Source of the DNA: Caulobacterales bacterium
Lineage (GTDB): Bacteria; Pseudomonadota; Alphaproteobacteria; Caulobacterales; Caulobacteraceae
Direction: 5' to 3'
Length of the DNA: 64,000 nt
Assembly (NCBI GenBank): GCA_019510435.1
Contig: JAEKKJ010000024.1
Location: 1 to 64,000 of the forward strand
Below, in pieces: positions 1 to 9,301 of this stretch. A model generated the notes under the pieces. That model saw only the letters and a program-made list of their open reading frames with translations, had not been told where the DNA came from and searched no databases. A program made the position numbers and the translations under genes. How positions within the stretch are numbered: position 1 is the stretch's first letter; every line of letters begins with the position of its first letter.

Positions 1-540
<540 letters not shown>

Positions 541-695
541 AGTTGACGTTCTGACTTTCTGCGTCACCGGTTCAGGGTAGAACCGGCTGGCTATAGTCTG
601 CGTAGTTCTTGACGAGTTCCCACAAATCGTGGCCGACCCGAGGGCCGACCATATTCATGGTGTCTTCAAGAGACCGCAGTCACAGTCAGCGTCGA

Positions 696-716
696 GATAG
701 TGTGGTTAGCACTATC
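696..716 (-). other. Leader hairpin in pre-16S RNA
   Basis: A perfect 7-bp inverted repeat (GATAGTG, 7-base loop, CACTATC) lies between the boxA-like element and the mature 16S 5' end. In pre-rRNA it would form a small stem; a role in processing or antitermination is inference from position. Confidence 0.5.
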
Positions 717-758
717 GCCAGGACGCCGCCGCCTGCGTTTCTCTTTCCAAATCAACGA

Positions 759-769
759 TGTCAAAGACC
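759..769 (-). promoter_or_regulatory. boxA-like antitermination element
   Basis: On the minus strand the sequence GGTCTTTGACA resembles the bacterial rrn boxA consensus TGCTCTTTAACA, and lies about 220 bases upstream of 16S, downstream of all three promoters. Known boxA elements recruit NusB/NusE to protect rRNA transcription from Rho; the assignment here rests on sequence and position. Confidence 0.55.
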
Positions 770-823
770 CAGACCGGCTTTCGCCCGCCCCACTGTTTAG
801 CGCCGGTGGGCGGCGGAGGCGGC

Positions 824-852
824 TATCTAGTGACCGGCCTCTTTCGTGTCAA
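824..852 (-). promoter_or_regulatory. rrn promoter, proximal copy
   Basis: Minus strand: -35 TTGACA (852-847), 17-base spacer, -10 TAGATA (829-824), followed by the GC-rich discriminator GCCGCC. This is a nearly consensus sigma70 promoter with the hallmarks of stringently controlled rRNA promoters. Confidence 0.85.
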
Positions 853-1058
853 TCGGCCTTTTCGGCTTTTGCGACAATTCCGAGAAACCCCGGATTTGGC
901 CGCAAAAATCACCGCGGGCTGCCGAGGGGCTTCCCTCATACGTCCGTAGCGATTCGATTGAGGCTCGGGAAAATACTCATTCCGGACCGAAGATCAAGCG
1001 CTTTTTCGACGCTTGCCCGTCGTTCTCGTGGTGAGCCCCGCCCCGAGCGGGAGGCGGC

Positions 1059-1087
1059 TATCTAGTGGCCGTCCCCCTGGGTGTCAA
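1059..1087 (-). promoter_or_regulatory. rrn promoter, middle copy
   Basis: Minus strand: -35 TTGACA (1087-1082), 17-base spacer, -10 TAGATA (1064-1059), discriminator GCCGCCTCC. It is identical in core elements to the proximal copy and lies 235 bp upstream of it. Confidence 0.85.
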
Positions 1088-1294
1088 CCGATCCTTTTTC
1101 GAGGATCCCGGCCGATCCCCGGAAGCTCCGGTTCTTCGGGCCGGGCCCCGCGTCCGATGGCCGGGGGAAGAAACCCCTTCGACCCTCATGGCGAGGCTGC
1201 CAACAACTCGGAACGGCTTAACTTCGTATGGATTTTCAAGAACTTGCGTTCTTTCCGATCCGTTCGTCGCCGCCCCGTTCCGAGCGGAGGCGGC

Positions 1295-1323
1295 TATCTA
1301 GTTGGCCCCCGACGGCCCGTCAA
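1295..1323 (-). promoter_or_regulatory. rrn promoter, distal copy
   Basis: Minus strand: -35 TTGACG (1323-1318), 17-base spacer, -10 TAGATA (1300-1295), discriminator GCCGCCTCC. It lies 236 bp upstream of the middle copy and only about 110 bp from the start of the divergent Rrf2 gene. Confidence 0.83.
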
Positions 1324-1434
1324 CAGCCCGTCACGGATTTTCTCAAAAACCGTCGTGCGGCGGAGTTCGCGCCTCACGCGCGCGTGCTTGCGCGCCTGCC
1401 GCGCGCCCTGCACTACTCTCGCCGGGAGGCGCCG

Positions 1435-1878
1435 ATGTTGTCGCAAAAGGCCAAGTATGGCCTCCGAGCCCTTGTGGAACTGGCCCGCGCCGACGGCGCC
1501 CAGCTCAGCGCCGGCGAACTGGCCCTGCGCGCCGGCGCGCCGCGGAAGTTCCTGGAAGCGATTCTTCTGGAGCTGGCGCGCAACCAGGTGGTGGTGAGTC
1601 GCCGTGGCAAGTTCGGCGGCTACGTGCTGGCTCGCCCCTCGCCGGAGATCACCTTCGCCGAGGTGATCCGCATCGTCGACGGCCCTCTCGCCCTGGCGCC
1701 CTGCGTCTCGCCGCGCCTCGGGTTTAGGAAGTGCGCCGATTGCGCGGACCTGGCCACCTGCACGCTGCGCGAAGCCCTGCTCCGCGCCCGCGACGCCACC
1801 GCCGATGTCCTGGAGCGCTACAGCCTGGCCGACGCCGCCGCCTCCGGCCTGCCTGAGTCGCTGCGGACGGCGATGTAG
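1435..1878 (+). CDS. Rrf2 family transcriptional regulator
   Basis: The 147-residue product starts with the typical Rrf2 winged-helix N-terminus (LSQKAKYGLRALVELA) and carries the recognition-helix region around residues 35-62 (GAPRKFLEAIL...RGKFGGY). Four cysteines (C90, C100, C103, C109) lie in the loop where IscR, NsrR and RirA bind an Fe-S cluster, so cluster binding is plausible, but the spacing is not the classic IscR C-x5-C-x5-C. The ATG at 1435 is chosen because GGGAGG precedes it and because family members start here; the frame is open further upstream. It is divergent from the rrn promoters. A CymR-like (sulfur) role is one possibility; the target regulon is not known. Confidence 0.85.
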   Translation: MLSQKAKYGLRALVELARADGAQLSAGELALRAGAPRKFLEAILLELARNQVVVSRRGKFGGYVLARPSPEITFAEVIRIVDGPLALAPCVSPRLGFRKCADCADLATCTLREALLRARDATADVLERYSLADAAASGLPESLRTAM

Positions 1879-1913
1879 CCGGGGCGCCCCGCCACTACAG
1901 GCTAGAACGAATC

Positions 1914-1952
1914 CGGGCGAGGGAGGGTAGCGTGCCCTTCCTCGCCCGTTTT
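1914..1952. terminator. Bidirectional rho-independent terminator
   Basis: A 14-bp stem with one wobble pair (CGGGCGAGGGAGGG / CCCTTCCTCGCCCG, 7-base loop) followed by TTTT on the plus strand ends the Rrf2 transcript and also faces the convergent CBS gene. Confidence 0.75.
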
Positions 1953-2012
1953 CGCCGACGCACCGCCGGCTTTCAGCCCTCCGCTCGGAGGGGGGTCCCG
2001 TCTCTCAACGCG

Positions 2013-2441
2013 TCAGGAGGCCGCGATATAGGCCTTCAGCCCGTCGGCTTCGGCCTCGACCTCCGAGATCTTCCACTTCACCAGGTCGCCGATCGACACG
2101 ATGCCCACCAGCCGCTCCTTGGCGCAGACCGGCAGGTGGCGGATGCGCCGGTCGGTCATGCGGCTGAGCAGCGAATCGACCGTCTCGCCCGGCTCGGCGA
2201 ACAGCACATTGGCGGTCATGAAGTCCGAGATCGGCCGGGTCAGGGCCTCAGGGCCCTGCGTGGCGACCGCGCGGACGATATCGCGTTCGGAAACGATGCC
2301 GACCACCCGTTCGGCGTCCAGGACCACCAGGGCGCCAATGCCCCGCGTGTGGAGCATGTCGGCAACGACTCCGACGGTCTCCTGGGGCTTAGCGGTGAAC
2401 ACCGTGTCGCCCTTGGTCCTGAGAATCTGCGAGACCAGCAT
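2013..2441 (-). CDS. CBS domain protein
   Basis: The 142-residue protein is two CBS domains in tandem with nothing else: first around residues 8-63 (ending in VVGIVSERDIVRA), second around residues 77-130 (LVGIVSIGDLVKWKI). Such stand-alone CBS pairs bind adenine nucleotides or S-adenosyl compounds and act as energy-sensing modules; the partner here is not known. The start at 2441 is preferred over an ATG 33 bases upstream because GGGAGG sits 9 bases before it. The C-terminal tail after the second domain is rich in acidic residues and alanine. Confidence 0.88.
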   Translation of the reverse strand: MLVSQILRTKGDTVFTAKPQETVGVVADMLHTRGIGALVVLDAERVVGIVSERDIVRAVATQGPEALTRPISDFMTANVLFAEPGETVDSLLSRMTDRRIRHLPVCAKERLVGIVSIGDLVKWKISEVEAEADGLKAYIAAS

Positions 2442-2547
2442 TCTGGGCCTCCCGTTCTCTTGTTGGGACAACACGTTGGCTCAATTTCAGGGCGGACACA
2501 ATGCACGCGCGCGTCACGCACGCGTGACCGGGCTACACCGGACATCC

Positions 2548-3267
2548 TCAGCGGCGTCGCGCGGCCCAACCGAAGGGTGCGATCAGCAGGGCGCCGACGG
2601 CAAAGCCCATCAGGTGCGCTTCCCAGCCCACCGGCGCGCCGCCCGATCCGGGAATGAGGCTGCCGGGCGCCAGCGCCAGCAAGGCGTTCACCGCGACCCA
2701 CGCCAGCGCCATGCTCACCACGGGACGCGACGTCAACGAGCCGAGGCGCTCGCCATCTCCACCCATCAGCCGGGACGCGGCTCCCATCAGGCCTGAGGCG
2801 GCGCCGGACGCGCCGAGCAACACTGCCGGTTCAGCGGGACTGAAGGCGAGGTGCACAGCGGCAAACCCCAGGCAGGCCAGGGCGCCGCAGGAGAAGTAGA
2901 AGGCGAAGAAGCCGATCACGCCCCACAGGCGCGGGCCGAAGTAGCGGGCCACCGGCGCCCCGAAGGCCAGGATGAAGGCCGCGTTCATCAGCGCGTGCGC
3001 CCAGTTGCCGTGGGCGAACAGCGAGGTCACCAGGCCACGATAGCGACCGTGCAGCAGGTCCTGCGGCGAAAACGCCAGCCAGGCCGCCGCCTCGTCCAGC
3101 GGGAAGCGGCTCTGGATCGCATAGGCCGCCAGGATCCCCAGCGACAGCGCCGCCACCGGCCAGGGCGCGTTGACGATCGGCTCGGGCTTCGGCCGCCAGC
3201 CGGGGTCGCCCGGGCTCGGCGGTCGCGACCCGCCCGGCGCGGGGGCTTCGAAATAGGCGGCGTCCAT
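2548..3267 (-). CDS. Rhomboid family intramembrane serine protease
   Basis: The 239-residue protein has about six hydrophobic segments. Rhomboid signature residues are present: H91/N95 in HALMN (segment 2), the nucleophile S154 in GASGAASG (segment 4) and H218 in WEAHLMGF (segment 6). This supports an active intramembrane protease in the inner membrane; substrate unknown. A long open frame continues upstream, but the ATG at 3267 gives the usual family N-terminus: a Pro-rich cytosolic stretch of about 30 residues before the first membrane segment. It is divergent from the M16 peptidase gene. Confidence 0.88.
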   Translation of the reverse strand: MDAAYFEAPAPGGSRPPSPGDPGWRPKPEPIVNAPWPVAALSLGILAAYAIQSRFPLDEAAAWLAFSPQDLLHGRYRGLVTSLFAHGNWAHALMNAAFILAFGAPVARYFGPRLWGVIGFFAFYFSCGALACLGFAAVHLAFSPAEPAVLLGASGAASGLMGAASRLMGGDGERLGSLTSRPVVSMALAWVAVNALLALAPGSLIPGSGGAPVGWEAHLMGFAVGALLIAPFGWAARRR

Positions 3268-3385
3268 GGACCGCGTATGTAAGCGGTGTCTCGGCGTTGC
3301 GCGAGCACCGCCTTTATGTCGCCTTGCCCGCGTCGTCCGGAGCGAGGATGTTGCGCGCCGCACTCCAGGGACCAGGCCGATCACC

Positions 3386-6262
3386 TTGAACAACCGCTTC
3401 TTCGGCGCAGGCGCCGCCGCCCTCGCCGCGCTTCTCCTGTCGTCGACCGCCCTCGCCGATCCCGCGCCGAAAGTCGCGCCGGGCGAATGGGCCCAGGCCC
3501 GGTCCGACGTGAAGGCCGATCCGGACGTCCGCTTCGGCGCCCTGCCCAACGGCATGCGCTATGCCATCCGCCGCCAGACCACTCCGCCCGGCCAGGCCGC
3601 CTTCCGCCTCTGGTTCGGCGCGGGCTCCCTGATGGAGACCGACGAGCAGCAGGGCCTGGCCCACTTCCTCGAGCACATGGCTTTCAATGGCTCCAAGGAG
3701 GTCAAGGAAGGCGAGATGGTGAAGATCCTCGAGCGCCTGGGCCTGGCGTTCGGCGCCGACACCAACGCCTCCACCGAATTCTCCCAGACCACCTACAAGC
3801 TGGACCTGCCGCGCACCGACGCCGAGACCCTCGACACCTCTTTGAAGCTGCTGCGCGAGACCGCCTTCGACCTGAACATCGCCCCTGACGCCGTCGACCG
3901 CGAGCGCGGGGTGGTGCTGTCGGAGGAACGCGCCCGGGCCACGCCCGGCTATCGCACCCTGGTCGAGCGGATGGATTTCCTGCTGAAGGGCCAGCGGCTG
4001 CCCACGCGCCTGCCGATCGGCAAGGTGGAGGTGCTGAAGACGGCGCCCGCCAGCCGCATCGCCGACTTCTACGACCACTGGTACCGGCCGGAGCGGGCGG
4101 TGTTCGTGGCGGTGGGCGACTTCGACGTCGACACCATGGAGGCCAAGATCCGTGCGGCCTTCGGCGGCTGGAAGGCCAGGGCCCCTGCCCTGCCCGAGCC
4201 GGACCAGGGCCCGGTGGCCCAGCGCAAGCCCGAGGCCCATCTGGTGGTCGATCCCGGCGTCAGCCAGTCGCTGCAGATCGCCTGGGTGAGCCCCTCCGAC
4301 CAGTCGCCCGACACCGCCGCCAAGCGCCGCCGGGACCTGGTGGAAAGCCTCGGCCTGTCGGTGCTGAACCGCCGCTACTCGGCGATCTCGCGCGGCGCCA
4401 ATCCGCCCTTCCTGGGGGCCGGCGCCTACAAGGGCGAGCAGGACGACGCGGCCCGGGTCGCCACCATCGGGGTCAATGCCGATCCCGGCCACTGGCGCGA
4501 GGCCCTGGCCGCCGCCGAGCAGGAGGAACGCCGCCTCGTCCAGTATGGCGTGCGCCAGGACGAGCTGGACCGCGAGATCGAGGAGGTCCGTACGGGCCTG
4601 ACGGCCGAACTGGCGGGCGCGGCGACCCGCCGCCCAGCCGAGCTGGCCGCCGACATCGTGGAGTCCCTGCCCGACAACACCGTGGTCACCTCCCCCACCA
4701 CGGACCTGGCGCTCTTCGAGCAGGCGGTGAAGGGGCTCAAGGCCGAGACCGTCAATGCGGCGCTGAAGCACGTGTTCGAGGGACAAGGCCCGCTGGTCTT
4801 CATGGCGTCCCCGACGCCCGTCGAGGGCGGCGAGACCGCGGTCCTGGCCGCCCTGACCACCTCGCAGCAAGTGGCCGTCGCGCCGCCGGTCCAGACCCGC
4901 GCCGTGGCCTGGCCCTACGCCAGCTTCGGCCCCGTCGGGAAGGTCGCCGAGCGCCGCGAGATCGCCGACCTGAAGACCACCTTCGTCCGCTTCGCCAACG
5001 GCGTGCGGCTCACCGTGAAGCCGACGAAGTTCGCGGACGACGACGTCGAGGTGCGGGTCAATGTCGGCGAGGGCATGCTGGGCCTGCCCAAGGACCGCCA
5101 AAGCCCGTTCTGGGCCTCCAGCGCGGTGATCGAGGGCGGCCTCAAGAAGATCGGCGTGGAGGACATGGAGCGCGTCCTGGCCTCCAAGGTCTACGGCGGC
5201 CGCTTCAGCGTCACCGACGACGCCTATGTGCTGTCCGGCGGCACCCGGCCACAGGACCTGCCCGTCCAGATGCAGGTGCTGGCCGCCTACCTCACCGAGC
5301 CCGGGTGGCGCGACGCCGCGTTCCAGCGGATCCAGAACGCCGGCAAGACCATCCACGACCAGTACGAGTCCACCGACGGCGGCGTCATGGCCCGGGAGCT
5401 GGCCGGCCTGCTGCACTCCGGCGATCGCCGCTGGACCTTTCCGTCCAGCCAGGAGATGGCCAACGCCAAGCTGGCCGATATCGAGGCCGACGTGACGCCG
5501 GATCTCTCCCACGGACCGGTGGAGGTGGTGATCGTCGGCGACATCACCGTCGACCAGGCCATCGCGGCGACCGCCTCGACCTTCGGGGCCCTGCCGCCGC
5601 GGCCGGATCCCAAGCCCGCGAGCGCGGCCGAGCGGTCGGTCGCCTTCCCCAAGGGCGCGGCGGCTCCGATCGTGCTGACCCACAAGGGCCGGGCCGACCA
5701 GGCCATCGGCTATATCGGCTGGCCAACCAGCGACTACTGGGCCGATCCGCAACGGGCGCGGGACACGGCGGTCCTGCGCGAGATCATGAAGCTGCGGCTG
5801 ATCGAACAGCTGCGCGAGACCGAGGGCGTGACCTATTCCCCCGACGTCGGCAGCCAGCACAGCCTGGTCTGGCAAGGCTGGGGCTATATTGCCGCCAATG
5901 TGGAGGTGCCGCCCGAGAAGCTGCAGGGCTTCTTCGACGACACCCTGAAGATCGCCCAGGACCTGCGCACCGGCGACGTCACCGCCGACGAGCTGGCGCG
6001 GGCCAAGAAGCCGCGCGTGGACGCTATCGAAAAGGCCCAGCAGACCAACGGCTACTGGGTCGGCGAACTCTCCGGCGCCCAGGCCGATCCGCGCCGGCTG
6101 GACGTCATCCGCGAGATCGTGCCCGGGACCGAGCAGGTCACGGCCGCCGACGTCAAGCGCGCCGCCCAGACCTGGCTGAAGCCCGAGACCGCCTTCAAGC
6201 TCGTCATCGAGCCCCAGGCCTACGCCGAAGCCCAGGCCCAGCCGAAGCCCGCCGCCGACTGA
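3386..6262 (+). CDS. M16 family zinc metallopeptidase (PqqL/insulinase type), exported
   Basis: The 958-residue product (TTG start) opens with a signal peptide (residues about 1-25, ending STALA|DP). The inverted zinc motif HFLEH is at residues 93-97, with the expected third ligand E173 in ERGVV, 76 residues on. Two M16 half-repeats are visible, catalytic N-terminal and inactive C-terminal, as in the 900-plus-residue periplasmic subfamily. It probably degrades peptides in the periplasm. The start is uncertain: no ATG lies close to the signal peptide; an ATG at 3266 would add 40 unlikely residues overlapping the rhomboid start. Confidence 0.87.
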   Translation: MNNRFFGAGAAALAALLLSSTALADPAPKVAPGEWAQARSDVKADPDVRFGALPNGMRYAIRRQTTPPGQAAFRLWFGAGSLMETDEQQGLAHFLEHMAFNGSKEVKEGEMVKILERLGLAFGADTNASTEFSQTTYKLDLPRTDAETLDTSLKLLRETAFDLNIAPDAVDRERGVVLSEERARATPGYRTLVERMDFLLKGQRLPTRLPIGKVEVLKTAPASRIADFYDHWYRPERAVFVAVGDFDVDTMEAKIRAAFGGWKARAPALPEPDQGPVAQRKPEAHLVVDPGVSQSLQIAWVSPSDQSPDTAAKRRRDLVESLGLSVLNRRYSAISRGANPPFLGAGAYKGEQDDAARVATIGVNADPGHWREALAAAEQEERRLVQYGVRQDELDREIEEVRTGLTAELAGAATRRPAELAADIVESLPDNTVVTSPTTDLALFEQAVKGLKAETVNAALKHVFEGQGPLVFMASPTPVEGGETAVLAALTTSQQVAVAPPVQTRAVAWPYASFGPVGKVAERREIADLKTTFVRFANGVRLTVKPTKFADDDVEVRVNVGEGMLGLPKDRQSPFWASSAVIEGGLKKIGVEDMERVLASKVYGGRFSVTDDAYVLSGGTRPQDLPVQMQVLAAYLTEPGWRDAAFQRIQNAGKTIHDQYESTDGGVMARELAGLLHSGDRRWTFPSSQEMANAKLADIEADVTPDLSHGPVEVVIVGDITVDQAIAATASTFGALPPRPDPKPASAAERSVAFPKGAAAPIVLTHKGRADQAIGYIGWPTSDYWADPQRARDTAVLREIMKLRLIEQLRETEGVTYSPDVGSQHSLVWQGWGYIAANVEVPPEKLQGFFDDTLKIAQDLRTGDVTADELARAKKPRVDAIEKAQQTNGYWVGELSGAQADPRRLDVIREIVPGTEQVTAADVKRAAQTWLKPETAFKLVIEPQAYAEAQAQPKPAAD

Positions 6263-6264
6263 TA

Positions 6265-6394
6265 TCCCTCCCCTTTTTGGGGAGGGACAGATCGCGCAGC
6301 GATCAGGGTGGGGAACGGTCGAACGGACTCGGCGCCTGGTCGTAGCCGCCTCACCCTGGCGCCCCGGCGCCGTCCCTCCCCATCAAGGGAGGGA
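6265..6394. repeat. Palindromic dispersed intergenic element, copy A
   Basis: This 130-bp non-coding element fills the gap between the convergent M16 and GMC genes. Its ends are hairpins built from TCCCTCCCC / GGGGAGGGA (6265-6287) and TCCCTCCCC / AGGGAGGGA (6373-6394). Inner parts include GGTGGGGAACGGTCGA and TGGTCGTAGCC. The same ordered blocks recur at 10661-10806. It may also act as a transcription terminator for both genes. Confidence 0.8.
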
Positions 6395-6398
6395 AAGC

Positions 6399-8057
6399 TC
6401 ACGCCGCCGCTTGTGTCCCGGGCTCGTAGACCGGGGCGTCCTCCGCCGGCAGGGTCGCGCGGCCGCGGATCACGTCGGAGATCTTCTCGGCGATCATGAT
6501 CGTGGGGGCGTTGGTGTTGCCGCCCACCAGGGTCGGCATGACCGAGGCGTCCACCACGCGCAGGCCGGAGAGGCCCTGCACCCGGCAGTCGCCGTCGACC
6601 ACCGCCATCGGATCGCCGACCGCGCCCATGCGGCAGGTGCCCACCGGGTGGTAGATCGTCTCGGCGGACTTGCGGATCCAGGCGTCGATCTCGGCGTCGG
6701 ACTGCACAGCCTCGCCCGGCGCGAACTCGCAGGTGACGAACGGCTTCAACGCCGCCTGCTTGGCCACTTCGCGCATCATGCGCACGCCCTGCCGCAGGGC
6801 GCGGCGGTCCTCCTCGGCGGACAGGTAGTTGGCGAAGATCGCCGGATCGGCCAGCGGGTCGGCTGAGCTCAGCCCCACCCGCCCGCGGCTTTCAGGCCGC
6901 AGCTGGCAGACGTGGAAGGTGAAGCCGTCCTTCGCCACCTGCACCTTGCCGTGGTCCTGCATGATGGCCAGCACCACGTGGACCTGCAGGTCCGGCCGGT
7001 CCAGGTCGGGCCGCGAGCGCAGGAAGGCGCCCGACTCCAGGAACTGCTGGCGGCCGATACCCTTGCGGAACAGCATGTAGTTCAGCCCGACGCCCAGGGT
7101 TTTGATCAGCCCCTTGCGCAGGGAATAGAGCGTGATCGGCTGCGGGCACTCCCAGGACATGCAGACGTCCAGGTGGTCCTGCAGGTTGGCGCCCACGCCC
7201 TTCAGCGCATGCACGACCGGAATCCCGAACTTGCCCAGCTCGTCCGGGTCGCCGACGCCCGACAGCTGCAGGATGTGCGGCGACTGCACGGCCCCGGCGC
7301 AGAGCAGCACCTCGGCGTTGGCGTGCACCACCCGGCGGCCGCCCTTGGCCTCCTGGATCTCGACGCCGACGGCGCGGCCGCCCTCGATCACGATGCGGGT
7401 GGTGCGTGCGCCGGTCAGGGTCGTCAGGTTCGCGCGGCCCAGCGCCGGATGCAGGTAGCCGCGCGCCGCACTCCAGCGCTCGCCATCGTGGATGGTCAGC
7501 TGGTAAGGGCCCCAGCCCTCCTGCTGGAAGCCGTTGAAGTCCTGGGTCAGCGGGTAGCCCGCCTGGACGCCCGCCTCGATGGTCGCCTTGTAGATCGGGT
7601 GCGGGGACGAGGCCTTGGAGACCTTCAGCGGCCCCTCCCCGCCGTGCCAGGCGTCGCCGCCGCCCTCCAGGCTCTCCGAGCGCTTGAAGTAGGGCAGCAC
7701 GTCGGCGTAGCCCCAGCCGGTCAGCCCCATCTGCCGCCACTGGTCGTAGTCGCGGGCGTGGCCGCGGATGTAGATCATGCCGTTGATCGAGGACGAGCCG
7801 CCCCAGCCCTTGCCGCGCGGCCACCACAGCCGCCGGCCCTCCAGGTTCGGCTCCGGCTCGGTCCAGAAGCCCCAGTTGTAGGTCCCCTTCTGGCCAATCA
7901 GCCCGCCGACGCCGGCCGGCATCTTGACCATCAGGGCGTTGTCCTTGGCCCCGGCCTCCAGCAGCAGGACGCTCTTCGTCCCGTCTTCGGTCAGGCGGTT
8001 GGCCAGCACGCAGCCGGCCGAACCCGCGCCGATGATGATGTAGTCGAAGCGATCCAC
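6399..8057 (-). CDS. GMC family FAD oxidoreductase (choline/alcohol dehydrogenase-like)
   Basis: The 552-residue flavoprotein has the N-terminal FAD-binding motif GAGSAG (residues 10-15), GMC signature 1 (GKGWGGSSSINGMIYIRGH, about residue 85-103), signature 2 (GAVQSPHILQLSGVGDP) and the C-terminal catalytic His/Asn pair in YHPVGTCRMG and GGNTNAP. Length and motifs fit BetA/AlkJ-like alcohol dehydrogenases, which oxidise an alcohol to an aldehyde and pass electrons to quinone or oxygen. The substrate cannot be read from sequence. There is no betaine aldehyde dehydrogenase beside it, so choline use is not supported. Confidence 0.9.
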   Translation of the reverse strand: MDRFDYIIIGAGSAGCVLANRLTEDGTKSVLLLEAGAKDNALMVKMPAGVGGLIGQKGTYNWGFWTEPEPNLEGRRLWWPRGKGWGGSSSINGMIYIRGHARDYDQWRQMGLTGWGYADVLPYFKRSESLEGGGDAWHGGEGPLKVSKASSPHPIYKATIEAGVQAGYPLTQDFNGFQQEGWGPYQLTIHDGERWSAARGYLHPALGRANLTTLTGARTTRIVIEGGRAVGVEIQEAKGGRRVVHANAEVLLCAGAVQSPHILQLSGVGDPDELGKFGIPVVHALKGVGANLQDHLDVCMSWECPQPITLYSLRKGLIKTLGVGLNYMLFRKGIGRQQFLESGAFLRSRPDLDRPDLQVHVVLAIMQDHGKVQVAKDGFTFHVCQLRPESRGRVGLSSADPLADPAIFANYLSAEEDRRALRQGVRMMREVAKQAALKPFVTCEFAPGEAVQSDAEIDAWIRKSAETIYHPVGTCRMGAVGDPMAVVDGDCRVQGLSGLRVVDASVMPTLVGGNTNAPTIMIAEKISDVIRGRATLPAEDAPVYEPGTQAAA

Positions 8058-8158
8058 GCGTCTCTTCCCTGAACGGTGTTTAGTTGGCCGCGACAGTGGC
8101 GCCGCAGCGGCTCGCCCGCAAGAGTGACGCCCGCGTCAACTTTAGCCGCGTCGGGGCC

Positions 8159-9238
8159 TCAGCCCAGGCCCAGCCAGATTACGCTCACGATGAAGAGGCA
8201 GAGGGCGATGGCGCAGAATGTCATCAACACGACGGTGCGCCAGAGCGCCGAGACGGCCGACAGGCCGTAGGCGCCTTTGAGCTGGAAGAACATGTGGGTC
8301 GGAACCGCGAAAGGCAGCACGGTCCAGATCAGCGCGGCCACGCCGCCGCCGATCCGCATCGCGGCGCCCGCCGCCAAGGCCAGGAGCGACATGAACGTCA
8401 GCGAATAGAGCACGAAGACGCCGTGATCGTAGAGCGTGAAACCGCGCCTCCACAGGAACAGCACCGCCACGAACGGGATCGAGATCGGCACGAGCAGGAA
8501 CGAGAATTTGTAGAACGTCTGCTGCAGCTTGTAGATCGCCAGGTCCGGGTTTTCGAGCTTGTGCCGAATCTTCCCATCCAGCGACTTGCTGCCGGTGTTG
8601 ATGTGCAGGTCGCCGCGGCGCGCATCCTGGGCGAGCGACTCCTTCCAGTCGGTCGTCATGTGGCCAGCGGTCTGCAGGTCGCGCAGATCGACGCCCGCCT
8701 GATCCACGCCGGCCTGGGCGCGCTTGACCTCCTGCTGCGCCTTCTCCCGCATGCCCGCCGTAATCGCCGAGCCCAGGTTCACCTGCGCATCGGCCAGCTC
8801 GGTGCGATGACGCGCCAGCCGCGCCGCGGCCGCGGTCTCCTGCTCCACCAGCGTCGCCTTGGGGTTCGGCAGGTAGCTCAGCATCATGAACATGACGAAG
8901 ACGGTGAAGAGGAAGACCGCCAGTGGCGAGACGTAGCGCATGCGCTTGCCGAGGCACCATTCTCGGGTCAGCTGGCCTGGGCGAAGCGCGAGCATCGGCA
9001 GCGTGCGCCACGTCCGGGAATCGAAGTGCATCACCCCGTGCAGCAGCTCTTCGCCGAGGTGCAGGAGCGTGCGGTGGACGTGGCTGGTATTGCCGCAGTT
9101 GTGGCAGAACCGCCCGATCGTCTCGGTCCCACAGTCGGCGCAGACCGTCTGGTGCTCGCCGGCGTGGCCCGTCGGGCTCTCGATCGCCTGGGCGACCAAG
9201 CCGCCGGTCGCCACCCCGCCCAAGGCTTCCAGATCCAT
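8159..9238 (-). CDS. DUF3667-like membrane protein with N-terminal zinc ribbon
   Basis: The 359-residue protein has a four-cysteine zinc ribbon (CADC...FCHNC) near residues 32-50, then about five hydrophobic segments, the first near residue 115 and the rest in the C-terminal third. Between them lies a charged, Ala-rich region (about residues 135-230) likely to be helical/coiled. This is the layout of DUF3667 proteins of proteobacteria, whose function is not established. The start at 9238 has GGGGAG upstream and gives a normal N-terminus; an upstream ATG at 9295 is less likely. Confidence 0.7.
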   Translation of the reverse strand: MDLEALGGVATGGLVAQAIESPTGHAGEHQTVCADCGTETIGRFCHNCGNTSHVHRTLLHLGEELLHGVMHFDSRTWRTLPMLALRPGQLTREWCLGKRMRYVSPLAVFLFTVFVMFMMLSYLPNPKATLVEQETAAAARLARHRTELADAQVNLGSAITAGMREKAQQEVKRAQAGVDQAGVDLRDLQTAGHMTTDWKESLAQDARRGDLHINTGSKSLDGKIRHKLENPDLAIYKLQQTFYKFSFLLVPISIPFVAVLFLWRRGFTLYDHGVFVLYSLTFMSLLALAAGAAMRIGGGVAALIWTVLPFAVPTHMFFQLKGAYGLSAVSALWRTVVLMTFCAIALCLFIVSVIWLGLG

Positions 9239-9301
9239 ACGCGCCGCTCCCCAGTCAGCCGTGGCGACTTTGGCCGCGCCGCCATGGAGCGGCAAGCGCG
9301 G

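Larger units (their letters stand above)
541..1434 (-). promoter_or_regulatory. rrn control region (no protein gene)
   Basis: This 894-base stretch between the 16S 5' end and the divergent Rrf2 gene holds no credible gene; the open frames in it are short and lack family similarity. It contains three tandem sigma70-type promoters facing the 16S gene, a boxA-like element and a leader hairpin, each listed separately. The length and multiple promoters are what is expected for a strongly growth-controlled rRNA operon. Confidence 0.85.

Noticed and set aside
3314..5875. 853-codon open frame on the minus strand opposite the M16 peptidase
   Set aside because: It is a GC-rich shadow: the plus-strand frame has signal peptide and zinc motifs, the minus-strand product is low-complexity Gly/Arg/His-rich without any family features.
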